A stretch of DNA of 55,229 bases from Isotricha intestinalis (taxonomy: Eukaryota > Ciliophora > Litostomatea > Vestibuliferida > Isotrichidae). Shown here piece by piece: positions 1 through 10,600 of the stretch. The stretch lies in the NCBI GenBank assembly GCA_023807065.1, contig JAJJLU010003550.1, forward strand, positions 1-55,229. Reading direction: 5' to 3'. Made by a program: the position numbers and the translations under genes. Each line of letters begins with the position of its first letter. The stretch's first letter is position 1. Below the pieces are notes generated by a model. The model saw only the letters and a program-made list of their open reading frames with translations, did not search any database and had not been told where the DNA came from.

Positions 1-206
1 ATGAAGAAGAAAAGAATAAAATAATAGAAGAAAATAATAAAAAATACGAAGAAGAAAAAAATAAATTAATAGAAAATTTCAATAATGAAAAATCTAAATT
101 AGAAGAAGATAAAAAGCAAATATTAGAAAATTTAAATAAAGATAATAAACAAATATTTGAAAAATTAGAAGAAGAAAAAAATAAAATTGAAGAGGAAAAA
201 AAACAA
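1..206 (+). repeat. Exact in-frame direct repeat, copy 1 (second copy 1342-1547)
   Basis: Bases 1-206 match 1342-1547 base for base. The offset is 1341 nt (447 codons), so the frame is kept. Identity ends at the CAA codon at 204-206. The left boundary lies outside the window. Both copies are inside the coiled-coil coding region. Confidence 0.9.
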
Positions 207-3200
207 CAATTAGAAAGTTTTAATCAAGAAAAAATGAAGCTATTAGAAAATTATAACCAAGAAAATCTGAAATTAAAAAAAGAAAATCAAAATACAATTG
301 AAAAATTAGAAGAAGAAAAAAATAAATTAATAGAAGAATACAATAAAAAATTAGAAGAACAAAAAAATCAATTGACAGAAACTTTTAACAATGAAAAATC
401 TAAATTAGAAGAAGATAATAATAAAAAATTAGAAGATCAAAAAAATAAATATGAAGAAGAAAATAACAAATTGATAGAAGAAAATAATAAAAAATTAGAA
501 GAAGAAAAAAATAAAAACGAAGAGGAAAGGAATAAATTAATTGATGAATATAATAAAAAATTAGAGGAAGAAAAAAATAAATATGAAGAGGAAAAGAATA
601 CATTAGTAGAAGAAAATAATAAAAAATTAGAGGAAGAAAAATTAAAAAATGAAGAAGAAAAGAGCAAATTAATCGAAGAAAATAACAAAAAATTAGAAGA
701 AGAAAAAAATATGTTAATAGAAGAAAATAATAAATTATTAGAAGATGAAAAATCAAAAAGTTTAGAAGAAAAAAAAAAATTAATTGAAGAAAATAATAAA
801 AAATTAGAAAAAGAAAAAAATAAAAATGAAGAAGAAAAGAATAAATTAATTGATGAATATAATAAAAAAATAGAAGAAGAAAAAAATAAAAATGAAGAAG
901 AAAAGAATACATTAGTAGAAGAAAATAATAAAAAATTAGAAGAAGAAAAAAATAAATATGAAGAAGAAAAGAGTAAATTAATCGAAGAAAACAATAAAAA
1001 AATAGAAGAAGAAAAATCTAAAAACGAAGAAGAAAAAAATAAATTAATTGAAGAGAATAATCAGAAATTAGAAGAACAAAAAAATAAATATGAAGAAGAA
1101 AATAATAAAAAATTAGAAGAAGAAAAGAATAAAAATGAAGAAGAAAAGAATAAATTAATTGAAAATTTCAATCAAGAAAAAGCAAAATTAGAAGAAGAAA
1201 AAAATAAATTAATTGAAGAAAATAATCAAAAATTAGAAGAAGAAAAAAATAAAAATGAAGAAGAAAAAAATAAATTAATTGAAGAAAATAATAAAAAATT
1301 AGAAGAACAGAATAAATTAATAGAAGAGAATAATAAAAAAAATGAAGAAGAAAAGAATAAAATAATAGAAGAAAATAATAAAAAATACGAAGAAGAAAAA
1401 AATAAATTAATAGAAAATTTCAATAATGAAAAATCTAAATTAGAAGAAGATAAAAAGCAAATATTAGAAAATTTAAATAAAGATAATAAACAAATATTTG
1501 AAAAATTAGAAGAAGAAAAAAATAAAATTGAAGAGGAAAAAAAACAATTAATTGATAATTTAACAAATGAAAAAACAAAATTAGAAGAAGAAAAAAACAA
1601 AATGGAAGAAAACTTTAAAAACGAAAAATTAAAAATAGAAGAAGAAAATAAAAAAGAAATTGAAAATTTATCTCAAGAAAAATTAAAAATAGAAGAAGAA
1701 AAAAAGCAAATTATAGAAAAATTACAACAAGAAAAAATAAAATTAGAAGATGAAAAAAATAATTTAATTCAAAATTTTATTCAAGAAAAAACAAAATTAA
1801 TAGAAGAAAAACAAAAAATAGAACATAATTCAAAAGATGAAAAAAATAAACTTATAGAACAAGAAAAAACAAAATTAGAAGAAGAAAAAAATAAATTAAT
1901 AGAAACATTTAATCAAGAAAAAACAAGAATGGAAGAAGAAAAAAATAAAATTTTAGAAAATTTCACTCAAGAAAAAAATAAAATTGAAGAAGATAAAAAT
2001 CAAATAATTGAAAATTTAAAGAAACAAAATGAAGAAAATTTAAAAAAGTTAAAAGAAAATTTAAATCAAAAAGAGAATGTAAAAAATAAACCTTTATCAT
2101 TAGATAATGAACAAACAAAATTATTAATTGATATAATTTATGAATTTATTTTTAAAACTTTAAATGGACAATATTATATTAATGTATATGATTTTATTGA
2201 ACTTTGTGATAAAAATTATGAAATATTAGATTTATTTTCTCATTTAAATTCTTATGATAATTATTCCATTGATGATTACTTATTTAAATTTTTTAATAAC
2301 TTCCAGAGTTATTTTGATATTAAAGGTCAAAATGGAACTGTTGAAGATTTTCTTGTTCAAAAATCTATTAAGTTTAACCTATCAAAACCTAATCTTGATT
2401 TATTAAAGAAAATTTCAAAATTAAATATTGGTAATGAGAAGAATCTGTTAGAAATATATAAAGAAAGAAAAGAAATTTATATGAAAGAAATTTATAAATC
2501 ATTTGATTCTCTTAAAAAAAAATATGAAAAGAGTGCTTCATACATCAATATGAAAGGAATTGAAAAACCTTCTTTCTTAAAAATAGATAAAGCAAATTTA
2601 AAGGAAATTACAATAAATATGAATGAAATAAATTCATTTAAATTTCATTCATTATTCAAATATCAAATATCAAATTTATTATTTAATCTCCAATCACTAA
2701 CAATAATAACTTCATCACCAAATATTTTAATATTATATAATATTTTAATAAATTGTGAAAAATTAAATTCATTACATTTAATTGGTTCCAATGAAAAAGA
2801 TCAAACTAATCAAGGAAATAATATTTCAATTATAGGAGAAACTTTACCAATAATTTTAAATAAAATAACAAATTTATCTTCTTTTTCAATTAATCATATT
2901 CCAATTGAAGGGAATGGAATAAATAACTTAAAGGCTTCTTTAATCCATTCTAATATATCTAATTTAGGTTTATGTTATACAAAAATTCCTCAAGATAAAT
3001 TTAATGAATTTTCACAATATTTTAAAGGAAATCAAAAATTAAAAGAGTTAGATTTATCAGGTCATAATTGTAATATTTTAACACTTTTAAAAAATACTTT
3101 ATTTTCTACTGATAATAATATAACTTCTTTAGCTTTATCAGATAATAATTTGACTGAAAATGATTTTCAAATAATTTCTGATTTATTATTGAATTTCCCA

Positions 3201-3707
3201 AAAATTAAAAAATTAAATATATCAAATAATAAGATAAATCAAAAAGGTTGTATTTTTTTAGGAACTGCATTAAATAAATCAAACACTTTAGAAGATATTA
3301 ATTTAAGTAATTGTGATATCACAGGTGAAACAATAGTTTTATTAGTTAATAATAAAGGTTCTAAAATTTTCAAAAATGTGATATTAGATAATAATAATAT
3401 TGAAGATCTTGGTTTAGTTATGTTAAGTCAATTCATTAAAAATAGTACAAATTTAAATTCTATTTCTTTAAATAATGTTTCTGGTTCTGATATGGGATTT
3501 ACTCCTATTATTTCTACTATTTTATTAAGTAAATCCCCAATTAAAGAAATACACATTGAAAAGAATAATCTCATTTCTGAAAATATAATTAAGGAAATAA
3601 TAAAAAATAAAGATATGTATTCTCAAAAAGGAATTAATTTTTATGTAAGTGCTTCTTCTGTAAAAGATACAAAAAATACGATTAATTGCATAAAATTAGT
3701 AAAATAA
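3..3707 (+). CDS. Long coiled-coil protein with C-terminal leucine-rich repeats (5' partial)
   Basis: The frame is open from the first bases of the window, so the ATG at 234 is an internal Met and the true start lies upstream. Codons from 3 to about 2085 encode an almost uninterrupted charged coiled coil built from degenerate units such as NKKLEEEKNK and NKLIEENN. A helical linker follows (about 2095-2560). The last ~380 codons (about 2570-3700) hold six or more ribonuclease-inhibitor-type leucine-rich repeats, with motifs such as LKELDLSGHNCN, ITSLALSDNNL and IKKLNISNNKIN. The likely role is a structural or scaffold protein, with the LRR part binding a partner. Bases 1-206 are an exact in-frame copy of 1342-1547, so the repeat block is recently duplicated. 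No catalytic motif is visible. The coding call is firm; the function is inferred from architecture only. Confidence 0.9.
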   Translation, partial: EEEKNKIIEENNKKYEEEKNKLIENFNNEKSKLEEDKKQILENLNKDNKQIFEKLEEEKNKIEEEKKQQLESFNQEKMKLLENYNQENLKLKKENQNTIEKLEEEKNKLIEEYNKKLEEQKNQLTETFNNEKSKLEEDNNKKLEDQKNKYEEENNKLIEENNKKLEEEKNKNEEERNKLIDEYNKKLEEEKNKYEEEKNTLVEENNKKLEEEKLKNEEEKSKLIEENNKKLEEEKNMLIEENNKLLEDEKSKSLEEKKKLIEENNKKLEKEKNKNEEEKNKLIDEYNKKIEEEKNKNEEEKNTLVEENNKKLEEEKNKYEEEKSKLIEENNKKIEEEKSKNEEEKNKLIEENNQKLEEQKNKYEEENNKKLEEEKNKNEEEKNKLIENFNQEKAKLEEEKNKLIEENNQKLEEEKNKNEEEKNKLIEENNKKLEEQNKLIEENNKKNEEEKNKIIEENNKKYEEEKNKLIENFNNEKSKLEEDKKQILENLNKDNKQIFEKLEEEKNKIEEEKKQLIDNLTNEKTKLEEEKNKMEENFKNEKLKIEEENKKEIENLSQEKLKIEEEKKQIIEKLQQEKIKLEDEKNNLIQNFIQEKTKLIEEKQKIEHNSKDEKNKLIEQEKTKLEEEKNKLIETFNQEKTRMEEEKNKILENFTQEKNKIEEDKNQIIENLKKQNEENLKKLKENLNQKENVKNKPLSLDNEQTKLLIDIIYEFIFKTLNGQYYINVYDFIELCDKNYEILDLFSHLNSYDNYSIDDYLFKFFNNFQSYFDIKGQNGTVEDFLVQKSIKFNLSKPNLDLLKKISKLNIGNEKNLLEIYKERKEIYMKEIYKSFDSLKKKYEKSASYINMKGIEKPSFLKIDKANLKEITINMNEINSFKFHSLFKYQISNLLFNLQSLTIITSSPNILILYNILINCEKLNSLHLIGSNEKDQTNQGNNISIIGETLPIILNKITNLSSFSINHIPIEGNGINNLKASLIHSNISNLGLCYTKIPQDKFNEFSQYFKGNQKLKELDLSGHNCNILTLLKNTLFSTDNNITSLALSDNNLTENDFQIISDLLLNFPKIKKLNISNNKINQKGCIFLGTALNKSNTLEDINLSNCDITGETIVLLVNNKGSKIFKNVILDNNNIEDLGLVMLSQFIKNSTNLNSISLNNVSGSDMGFTPIISTILLSKSPIKEIHIEKNNLISENIIKEIIKNKDMYSQKGINFYVSASSVKDTKNTINCIKLVK
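1342..1547 (+). repeat. Exact in-frame direct repeat, copy 2
   Basis: Second copy of the 206-base segment at the left edge. It encodes a coiled-coil stretch beginning NEEEKNKIIEENNKK. Synonymous positions are identical as well, so this is a recent duplication or gene-conversion event rather than selection on the peptide alone. Confidence 0.9.
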
Positions 3708-4352
3708 TAATAATAGTATATTTAAACATTAAAATATATTTTACAAATTTATAAAAGAAAAATTTTTACTTTGACAGAAAAAAACTATATTTTAGATAAT
3801 AAATTTTCCGTAAATATTATAATCTAAATATTAATTTATATATACATAAAGTAATCATTTAATTTAAAAGAATATAGAAGGGCTCTTTGACAATTATTTA
3901 ATATCATAAATTTCAAATTAAAGATTATTATTATTTTTGAATTTAATCATTTAATTTAATTCCAATTTAATAAGAATTATCAATATTTTAATATTTATTT
4001 TCACTTCTAATAATTAAGTATAAATTGAAAATATCTAATAATAATAAATTATTAATGATTTTTAAGTATGATTTTTTTAAAGAAATATATTGGAGTTTTG
4101 TCATTTGAACTTAAAATTAAGTATTTTTCAATATTTAATGTATTTTAAATTATAATAATACACATATTCATTCAAATGATTTTTGAATATAAACATAAAG
4201 TTTGTTCTTCTTCTTTTTTGTTTTATCATCGATAATTCATTAATTTCATCATAATTATCACTTTCACTTATTTTATTATTTTATTTTTAATTTTATTTTC
4301 AAACTAACATTTACTTTTAAATATTATATTATATTTTTCAAATACAATTAAA
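3708..4352. other. Intergenic, nothing recognised
   Basis: Extremely AT-rich spacer with homopolymer runs. I see no coding-like stretch, RNA gene or repeat unit that I can support. It separates two genes on the same strand. Confidence 0.6.
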
Positions 4353-5444
4353 ATGAGAAACAAAAATTATAAAGAAGAATATTTTAAACAATTAATATCA
4401 GATGATGACACAGGGAAAACATATATAATAGATAATAAAAATAGAAGTCAAAGAACAGATATTTTTGGTCGAAAAATACCAAAATTCCATAAAAATTTTT
4501 CAGGTTTTGTTAATTTTTCCCAAAGATTAAAAAAAAATCTTGTAGAAGAAATATCATATGATATTGATAATTCATTTTATCATCCTCAAGGAGTTTTTAT
4601 GGAAGGTTATTTTCAATTTCCAAGACCAAAAGTTTCTCCTTTTAAGAATGTTATTAAAGATAATTCTTCTTTAATAAAAGAAATTGAAAAAACAAAAAGA
4701 TTTGCTTTAGAATGTAATAAAAAATTATCTAAAATACAATTAAATCAAGGTATTAATTATTTTACTTCTATTATTTCTAAAAGAAGTCCTAAAAATAAAA
4801 AATATTTAGAATCTTTAATTAATGATGCAATTTATCTTAATAAAATTCAAAAAAAAAAATTAGTTCAGACTGATTTATCAAATGAAGAAATTAAAGGATT
4901 AAAAAGGTTTAAAAAGAAAATGTTATGTAATGATGATAATATAATTTATGGAAGAGAATTAAAAAAACCAAATAAAATTTTTATTACAAATTTTAAAATA
5001 AATAAAAAGTTAATTCATAAAAATCCTTTATTACAAAATAAAATAAATGGAAAAAGTTGTTCTGTAGATAATATATTTATAAAACATAAAAATAGAAATA
5101 AAGAATATAATTTAAATAATAGTAAAATTAAAAAAGCAGAAACATTAATTTTAAATTGTGATTTAGAAAAAAAGAATTTAAAAGGTTTTCAAAGAGAAAA
5201 AGAAAAAGTTAAAGGAATTTTTCAAACTCATTCATCTCCAAAGTTACCTACAATTGGTGAATTATTTAAAAAAGATATAGAATTAATTGAAAAAGTTAAT
5301 CCAATTCAAGTTGAATTAGAAAAGGAAAAAATGGAAAAAGATAAAATATTTTTTATGAAAAAAAGATATAAAGATTCTTTAATTGATAAATTGAGAAATC
5401 AAAATAAAACTATAAATGCTAATATTCCGAATCTAATTGAATAA
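4353..5444 (+). CDS. Hypothetical basic protein, 363 aa
   Basis: I do not recognise the family. The protein is Lys/Asn/Ile-rich with no signal peptide and no membrane segment. The N-terminal 95 residues look most constrained: they contain aromatic and proline-rich motifs such as IFGRKIPKFHKNFSGFVNF, SFYHPQGVFMEGYF and FPRPKVSPF. The middle is basic and low complexity. The C-terminal ~50 residues form a charged helix with KEKMEKDKIFFMKKRYK. The ATG is the first in frame and follows an A-rich leader. It could be a cytoskeletal or ciliary accessory protein, but nothing in the sequence establishes that. Confidence 0.8.
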   Translation: MRNKNYKEEYFKQLISDDDTGKTYIIDNKNRSQRTDIFGRKIPKFHKNFSGFVNFSQRLKKNLVEEISYDIDNSFYHPQGVFMEGYFQFPRPKVSPFKNVIKDNSSLIKEIEKTKRFALECNKKLSKIQLNQGINYFTSIISKRSPKNKKYLESLINDAIYLNKIQKKKLVQTDLSNEEIKGLKRFKKKMLCNDDNIIYGRELKKPNKIFITNFKINKKLIHKNPLLQNKINGKSCSVDNIFIKHKNRNKEYNLNNSKIKKAETLILNCDLEKKNLKGFQREKEKVKGIFQTHSSPKLPTIGELFKKDIELIEKVNPIQVELEKEKMEKDKIFFMKKRYKDSLIDKLRNQNKTINANIPNLIE

Positions 5445-5642
5445 ATATTTTTTTTTACAATTAATATTATAATATTATAAATAAAATTTGGGAAAACATT
5501 ATAAATTTATGGAAAAAATAAATAATCTGGAAAAAAAAAATTTAAATTTCAATTTCTAATACAATAATTAATTAATAATATAATATAAAAAAAATTAATA
5601 ATTTAATATCTAATCAAATAATGATTAGTTTATATATTAAAA

Positions 5643-6533
5643 ATGGGTCAATTATGTTGTAAAAAAAATATAGTATTATCAGAAGATATAAACGCAATAT
5701 CTCAACCTGAAATAAAAATTCCAACATATACATCATCATATGATAAAGAGTATGTAAAATTAGAAAAAGATTATAACTTAATTAAAAATATAAACTTTAT
5801 GGATTTCATGTTTATGTTAACTCAATTTTCAATGGATAATGCAACAATAAATGATGATTATTCAAAAGCTCCTAAAGAATATACAAGAAATGACCCATTT
5901 TTCACAGAAAATCTTTCAATGGATTATTTTCAAACTTTTATTGAAAATAAAATCTTTAAACATCCTGCTAATTATACTATATCAGGTAATAATGAAATTT
6001 TAAGTTCTATATGCAAAGATGTCTTATTAGAAATTTATAAATCTTTATTGCAGAAAATAAATCAAGCTTATGAAAAATTAGGAAATGAACAAATTTCTGA
6101 TTTAAAAAAATATCATATTATTGCTTTGGGATTTTTATTTTGTGGTGGATTAAATTTTAAAAAAATTAAAACAATTTTTGATATTTTTAAAGAATCTAAT
6201 GAATTAAAAAAGAATAAAGAATTTGAAGATTTTTTGGCTTCTCTTTGTTTAATTTCTTCTTATTGTCTTATTTTTGCAAGAAATGCAAATTCTAAAAAAC
6301 ATCAAGAAATTCCTTCTATTGAAAAGGCTGAATTACAAAAAATGATTGGAGTTTCTGAATTAAAAGATACTTTAAATTTAGTAAATATTATTCAAACTAA
6401 ATTATTTGGAGAAGATGGGAGTAAAAGCTTAAGTGAAAATGATTTCACTGATTTATTTAGAAGTGAAGATGGAATTCCATTTATTTTATCTACTAAAGGT
6501 ATTAGAAAACAACTTGAAATTAATAATGTTTAG
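5643..6533 (+). CDS. Putative N-myristoylated/palmitoylated protein, 296 aa
   Basis: The protein begins MGQLCCKK. Gly2 followed by Cys5 and Cys6 is the classic context for N-myristoylation with neighbouring palmitoylation, so membrane-surface anchoring is likely. The body is mainly helical with motifs such as DDYSKAPKEYTRNDPFF, YFQTFIENKIFKHPANY and LKKYHIIALGFLFCGGLNF. The last ~60 residues contain a weak EF-hand-like half (FGEDGSKSLSENDF) that lacks a full canonical loop. There are no transmembrane helices; FLFCGG and LCLISSYCLIF are more likely buried helices. The stop is TAG. I infer a membrane-associated regulatory protein; the exact family is not identified. Confidence 0.8.
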   Translation: MGQLCCKKNIVLSEDINAISQPEIKIPTYTSSYDKEYVKLEKDYNLIKNINFMDFMFMLTQFSMDNATINDDYSKAPKEYTRNDPFFTENLSMDYFQTFIENKIFKHPANYTISGNNEILSSICKDVLLEIYKSLLQKINQAYEKLGNEQISDLKKYHIIALGFLFCGGLNFKKIKTIFDIFKESNELKKNKEFEDFLASLCLISSYCLIFARNANSKKHQEIPSIEKAELQKMIGVSELKDTLNLVNIIQTKLFGEDGSKSLSENDFTDLFRSEDGIPFILSTKGIRKQLEINNV

Positions 6534-7627
6534 ATTTTAAATAATTATTTAAATTTTAAAATGTAAGAAATAGTCTCCAAAATTTTTTATTTCATTTTTA
6601 ACAATATTAATTATTTAAATATGTTTTCTTTTTAAATATTTTAATTATTTCTCCATGTTGTGAAAATAAAAATATCATTGTTTTTTTTCTGTTAAAAATG
6701 AAATCTTTCAATGAAACGATTTCAATTCTCTAAACCATACTTAAAGAATTAATCTTCTAAAAAAACCTTATAAAATTAAGCTCCTCCTAAAATAATATAT
6801 TGTCAATTAATTCAAATTATAATAACTAACATTTCTTCTATAACTTCTTTTATTTTAATTGATTCAATTTTAAATTGTTCATCAAAAAATTTTATTATAA
6901 TCAAATAATTTTTTTCTATTAAATAATACATTCAAAAATTGAATATAGTTATAATAAAGTAAATTATTATGGATTTATATTTATAAAATTTTTATATTTT
7001 GAATATTTATTTTATATTTTTTTTATATTCTTATAATTATTTTAATTTATTATCATTGTAAATTTTAAGATTTGTTTAACATGTTACATACATTTAATTA
7101 TCATTCATAGTTATAATATATATTAATTTTGAATGATTATGATGACTTCATTAACAAATATTTTTTTTTGGAAAAACATTGTATAATAAATATAATAATA
7201 ATAGAATTAAATTATAAGAAGTAAAAAAGTTAATTAAGTGAATGAAAATGTTCTTGTTTTAAAGCATACTATTGATTATTATACTAATTGTGAAAAAGGA
7301 GATTTTTTTATCAAAAAGGAAATTATTTACAAAAAGAAAACATATTTATAATTATGATTAACTGCAGAAAATATTAATAACACAAATAAAAATGTTCTAA
7401 TTTAAAAAATGAGGAAAAATTGAGATTTAAAATTATTCCCACTAAAAAAAAGATATTAATATATAATACTAAACATAAAATTAAATGTTTAACAATATAA
7501 TATATATAAAATTTCTATGAAATCTAATGATTTATTTTTCAAAGATTAAAATTAATTCTAACAAATTTACTTGCAATATTTATTTACATTAAAGTTACTT
7601 ACCAAATTATTCAAAAATATTTCATTT
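6534..7627. other. Intergenic, with a weak decayed coding-like stretch on the minus strand
   Basis: Mostly AT spacer between convergent genes. On the minus strand, about 6915 down to 6660, one frame reads as protein-like text (KIESIKIKEVIEEM, then YIILGGA, FYKVFLED, FFKYGLEN, NRFIERFHF) broken only by TAA and TGA codons. I cannot name the parent gene. It may be an old pseudogene or chance. Confidence 0.3.
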
Positions 7628-10600
7628 TTAAATCATCTTAATAATTCTCATAATCCTATTTAAACCCACATTAATTTCAATAGTTTTTTCTAAAATCAAT
7701 TCTTTGATAATAAAAAATAATATGCTTTCAATTACAATATTCACAAGAAGAAAAATTAATAAAATATCTATATGCAATTTCACTTTTTTCAAAAGAATAT
7801 TATTAAAATAAAAATCTCCCAAATGTAATCTCAAAGGCCGATAAATTATTAAAGTTTCAGTAACTAAAACTAAAACATCATCTTCAAGAGTATCTAAATT
7901 AAATTTTGAATTAGTATCTCTCATAAATAATTTCAAAATACTATAATCTAAATTATCTAAAAAATTCCCTTGAGAAGAAAAATTTAAAGAACTTACATGA
8001 TAACAATAATTAGTAAGTTGATTTAAATAATTTTTAGAAGGATTTTTTTGTATAATTTGGTAAAATCTAGAAATATTAGTTTGTTGGAAAAAATCATTAC
8101 AATTCATAACAATAATATCAATATCATCAGGTAATGATGTTGCACTAGTTTTTTTTCTTCTTTCTTTTAAATAACATTCTTGATGATAATTATATAAATC
8201 AGCATAAAAACTTGATTCATTTGTTATTGTTTTATTTTGAAAAATTGGCCAAAATGAACTATAAAGAATTGAATCTGGAATTTGAATAAAATTTGCTGAT
8301 GCTATTAAACATACTACTAAGTAAGTTAATTCTTCTGTATATGAAGCTTTTTGTATTATTTCAATTGTTGTTGATAATAAATCAAAACTATTGTTTGAAA
8401 TGTAATGGAATAACATTATAAAAATAAAATAAAAAATAAAACATATTATTATTATCATTATAAATTTTTTGAGTAAAAAATATAAATGATATTTTGGAGT
8501 TTCTTTTTTATTATTTTCTATTTCTTCTTTACTTTCACTTTTTTTTGAATCTGTTTTATCATTTTTTATTAAATCGTTTATAAGTTCCATTGGAGGTTTA
8601 TAATAAAATCTTACTAAGTCATTTAAAATTTTCATATTTTTAATTAATTTTTCTGTATTTTTTGGTTTTAATAAAAATTCCTCTATTTTAAAAATTCTCT
8701 GTGCAACATTAAATTTAAAAAATCTTAAAAGTGTCAAACATGCAGTAAAAATAAATAAATTTGATATTAACAAAGATATAATAAAAAAATATAAAGTTAA
8801 TCTATTATATTGTAATTGAACTTTAGATTCATCTTCAACTAAAATTTGAAGATTATAAAAAAAATTAGTATAATCTAAATAGAATATTAAAATATCATAA
8901 ACATAAATTTCAATTTCTTTAAAATTTACAATATTATTTCCTTTTAAAATTTTAATTTTACTAAAATTTTCATCAACTATAAATCTAAAAATATTAACAG
9001 TAGTAAAATTATAAGAAGTAGTCATAATAATTTTATTAATAAAAGTTTTCATTAAATAATCTATTTTTTGAAATGCTAATTTATTAACATTAAATTCTCC
9101 ATTAGAATAAGTTATATAAACTTCTTGTTTCTCAGTTTTAAAATAATTATGAATAATCTTTTCATTTGATTGTTCAATTCTTTTTTTCAAATTATTATAT
9201 GTATCAGTTATTTCTTCCATTTTAATTAATAATTCAGAATATAAAAATTCATCAAGATCAGAAAATTTAGGATGTTCATTAAAATATTCTATAAAGTAAT
9301 GATGACAATTTAATTCTTCATTACAAATTTTTAATAAAGATACATATGAAGTCATTAAATTTAATATAAATCTATTAAAAATAAAAACATCCATATATAA
9401 AATATATTTACTTTTTAATCTTTGATTTACATAATTTTCAAAAATTAAACAAAAAATTGACATTAAAATAATGAAAATATTAAAAAAGATAATATAATAT
9501 TTTCTTTTCTGTTGAAATTCCTTTTTCTCATTTTTTTTTTTCTTATTTGTTATTAAATTTATAGAAGCAGAAGAAGCAAATGTATTTGTGCTTTTTTGAG
9601 AAATAAATGAAGAATCAAAATCATTTGAATAATTATTTGAACCTAATAGAAGTTTTTGATTTACGTTTTGATTTTCAATATCTTCATCATTTAATTTCCA
9701 ATCAACAATAGTTTTTTTTTTTTTTATTTTATCTTTATCATTGTTAAATTCTTTAATTCTATAAAAGCAATTTTCATCATCTTTTTCAAATATAGAAAAT
9801 AAATAATCTAATTGAAATAAACTATGTCCTTTCATAATTCTAATTCTTTGAAGAGTTTCTTTTGAATTTTGTAATATTCTTTCATCATTTCCTGAACATA
9901 TATTTTCTAAAGAAGTAATTTTATCACAGACATATTCACAAAAATCATTTAAATCATATGTATAAGATTTACTATCATTTACAAATTCATTTATAATTAA
10001 AAATATATTATATTTCTTTAATATATTGATCAAAGCTGAATTTATAAATAATATTTTTTCTAATGAGTTACTTATTTCACATATTCTTTCTTTATTTGAT
10101 TTTAAATTTTTTTTAGTAACTATTAAAATATCTTTTCCTAATTTATATATCCCATCAATATATAAAACATCTTCTTTTAAACTTGGATAAATTGAATAAT
10201 GATAAATAAATTGTTTTAAATCATGATCTTTATTATAAATAATAAAATGAAATTTTTGAATAATTGATTTATTATCAACTGATTCTTCATTTTGATAAAA
10301 TTTTTCCATTCCTAATTTCCTAAATTCAATAGGTAATAATTCATCAAAATTTTTATTCCAATAAATATTTAATTCTCTTCCAGCTTTTATAACTGTATTT
10401 TTTTTATTTTTTAAATTTACTTGTAACTTTAAAACTTTTTCATTATTATATTGATCCTCAAGAAGTTCTTCATACATAGAATAATCATCATTTATGAACA
10501 TTGATTTAGATTTTGAATTTACTTTATTAAATAAAGTTTCAAAAATAATCCTAAATAAAATTTTTTGATAATCATTTTTAACTGTTTCTTTTAACAATTG

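Noticed and set aside
234..236. ATG at 234 as start of the coiled-coil/LRR gene
   Set aside because: The same frame is open to the window edge and encodes the same coiled coil, including an exact copy of a later segment, so this Met is internal.
400..1600. Minus-strand Phe/Leu/Ser-rich ORFs opposite the coiled-coil gene
   Set aside because: They are complements of the Lys/Glu/Asn repeat and show no independent coding signal.
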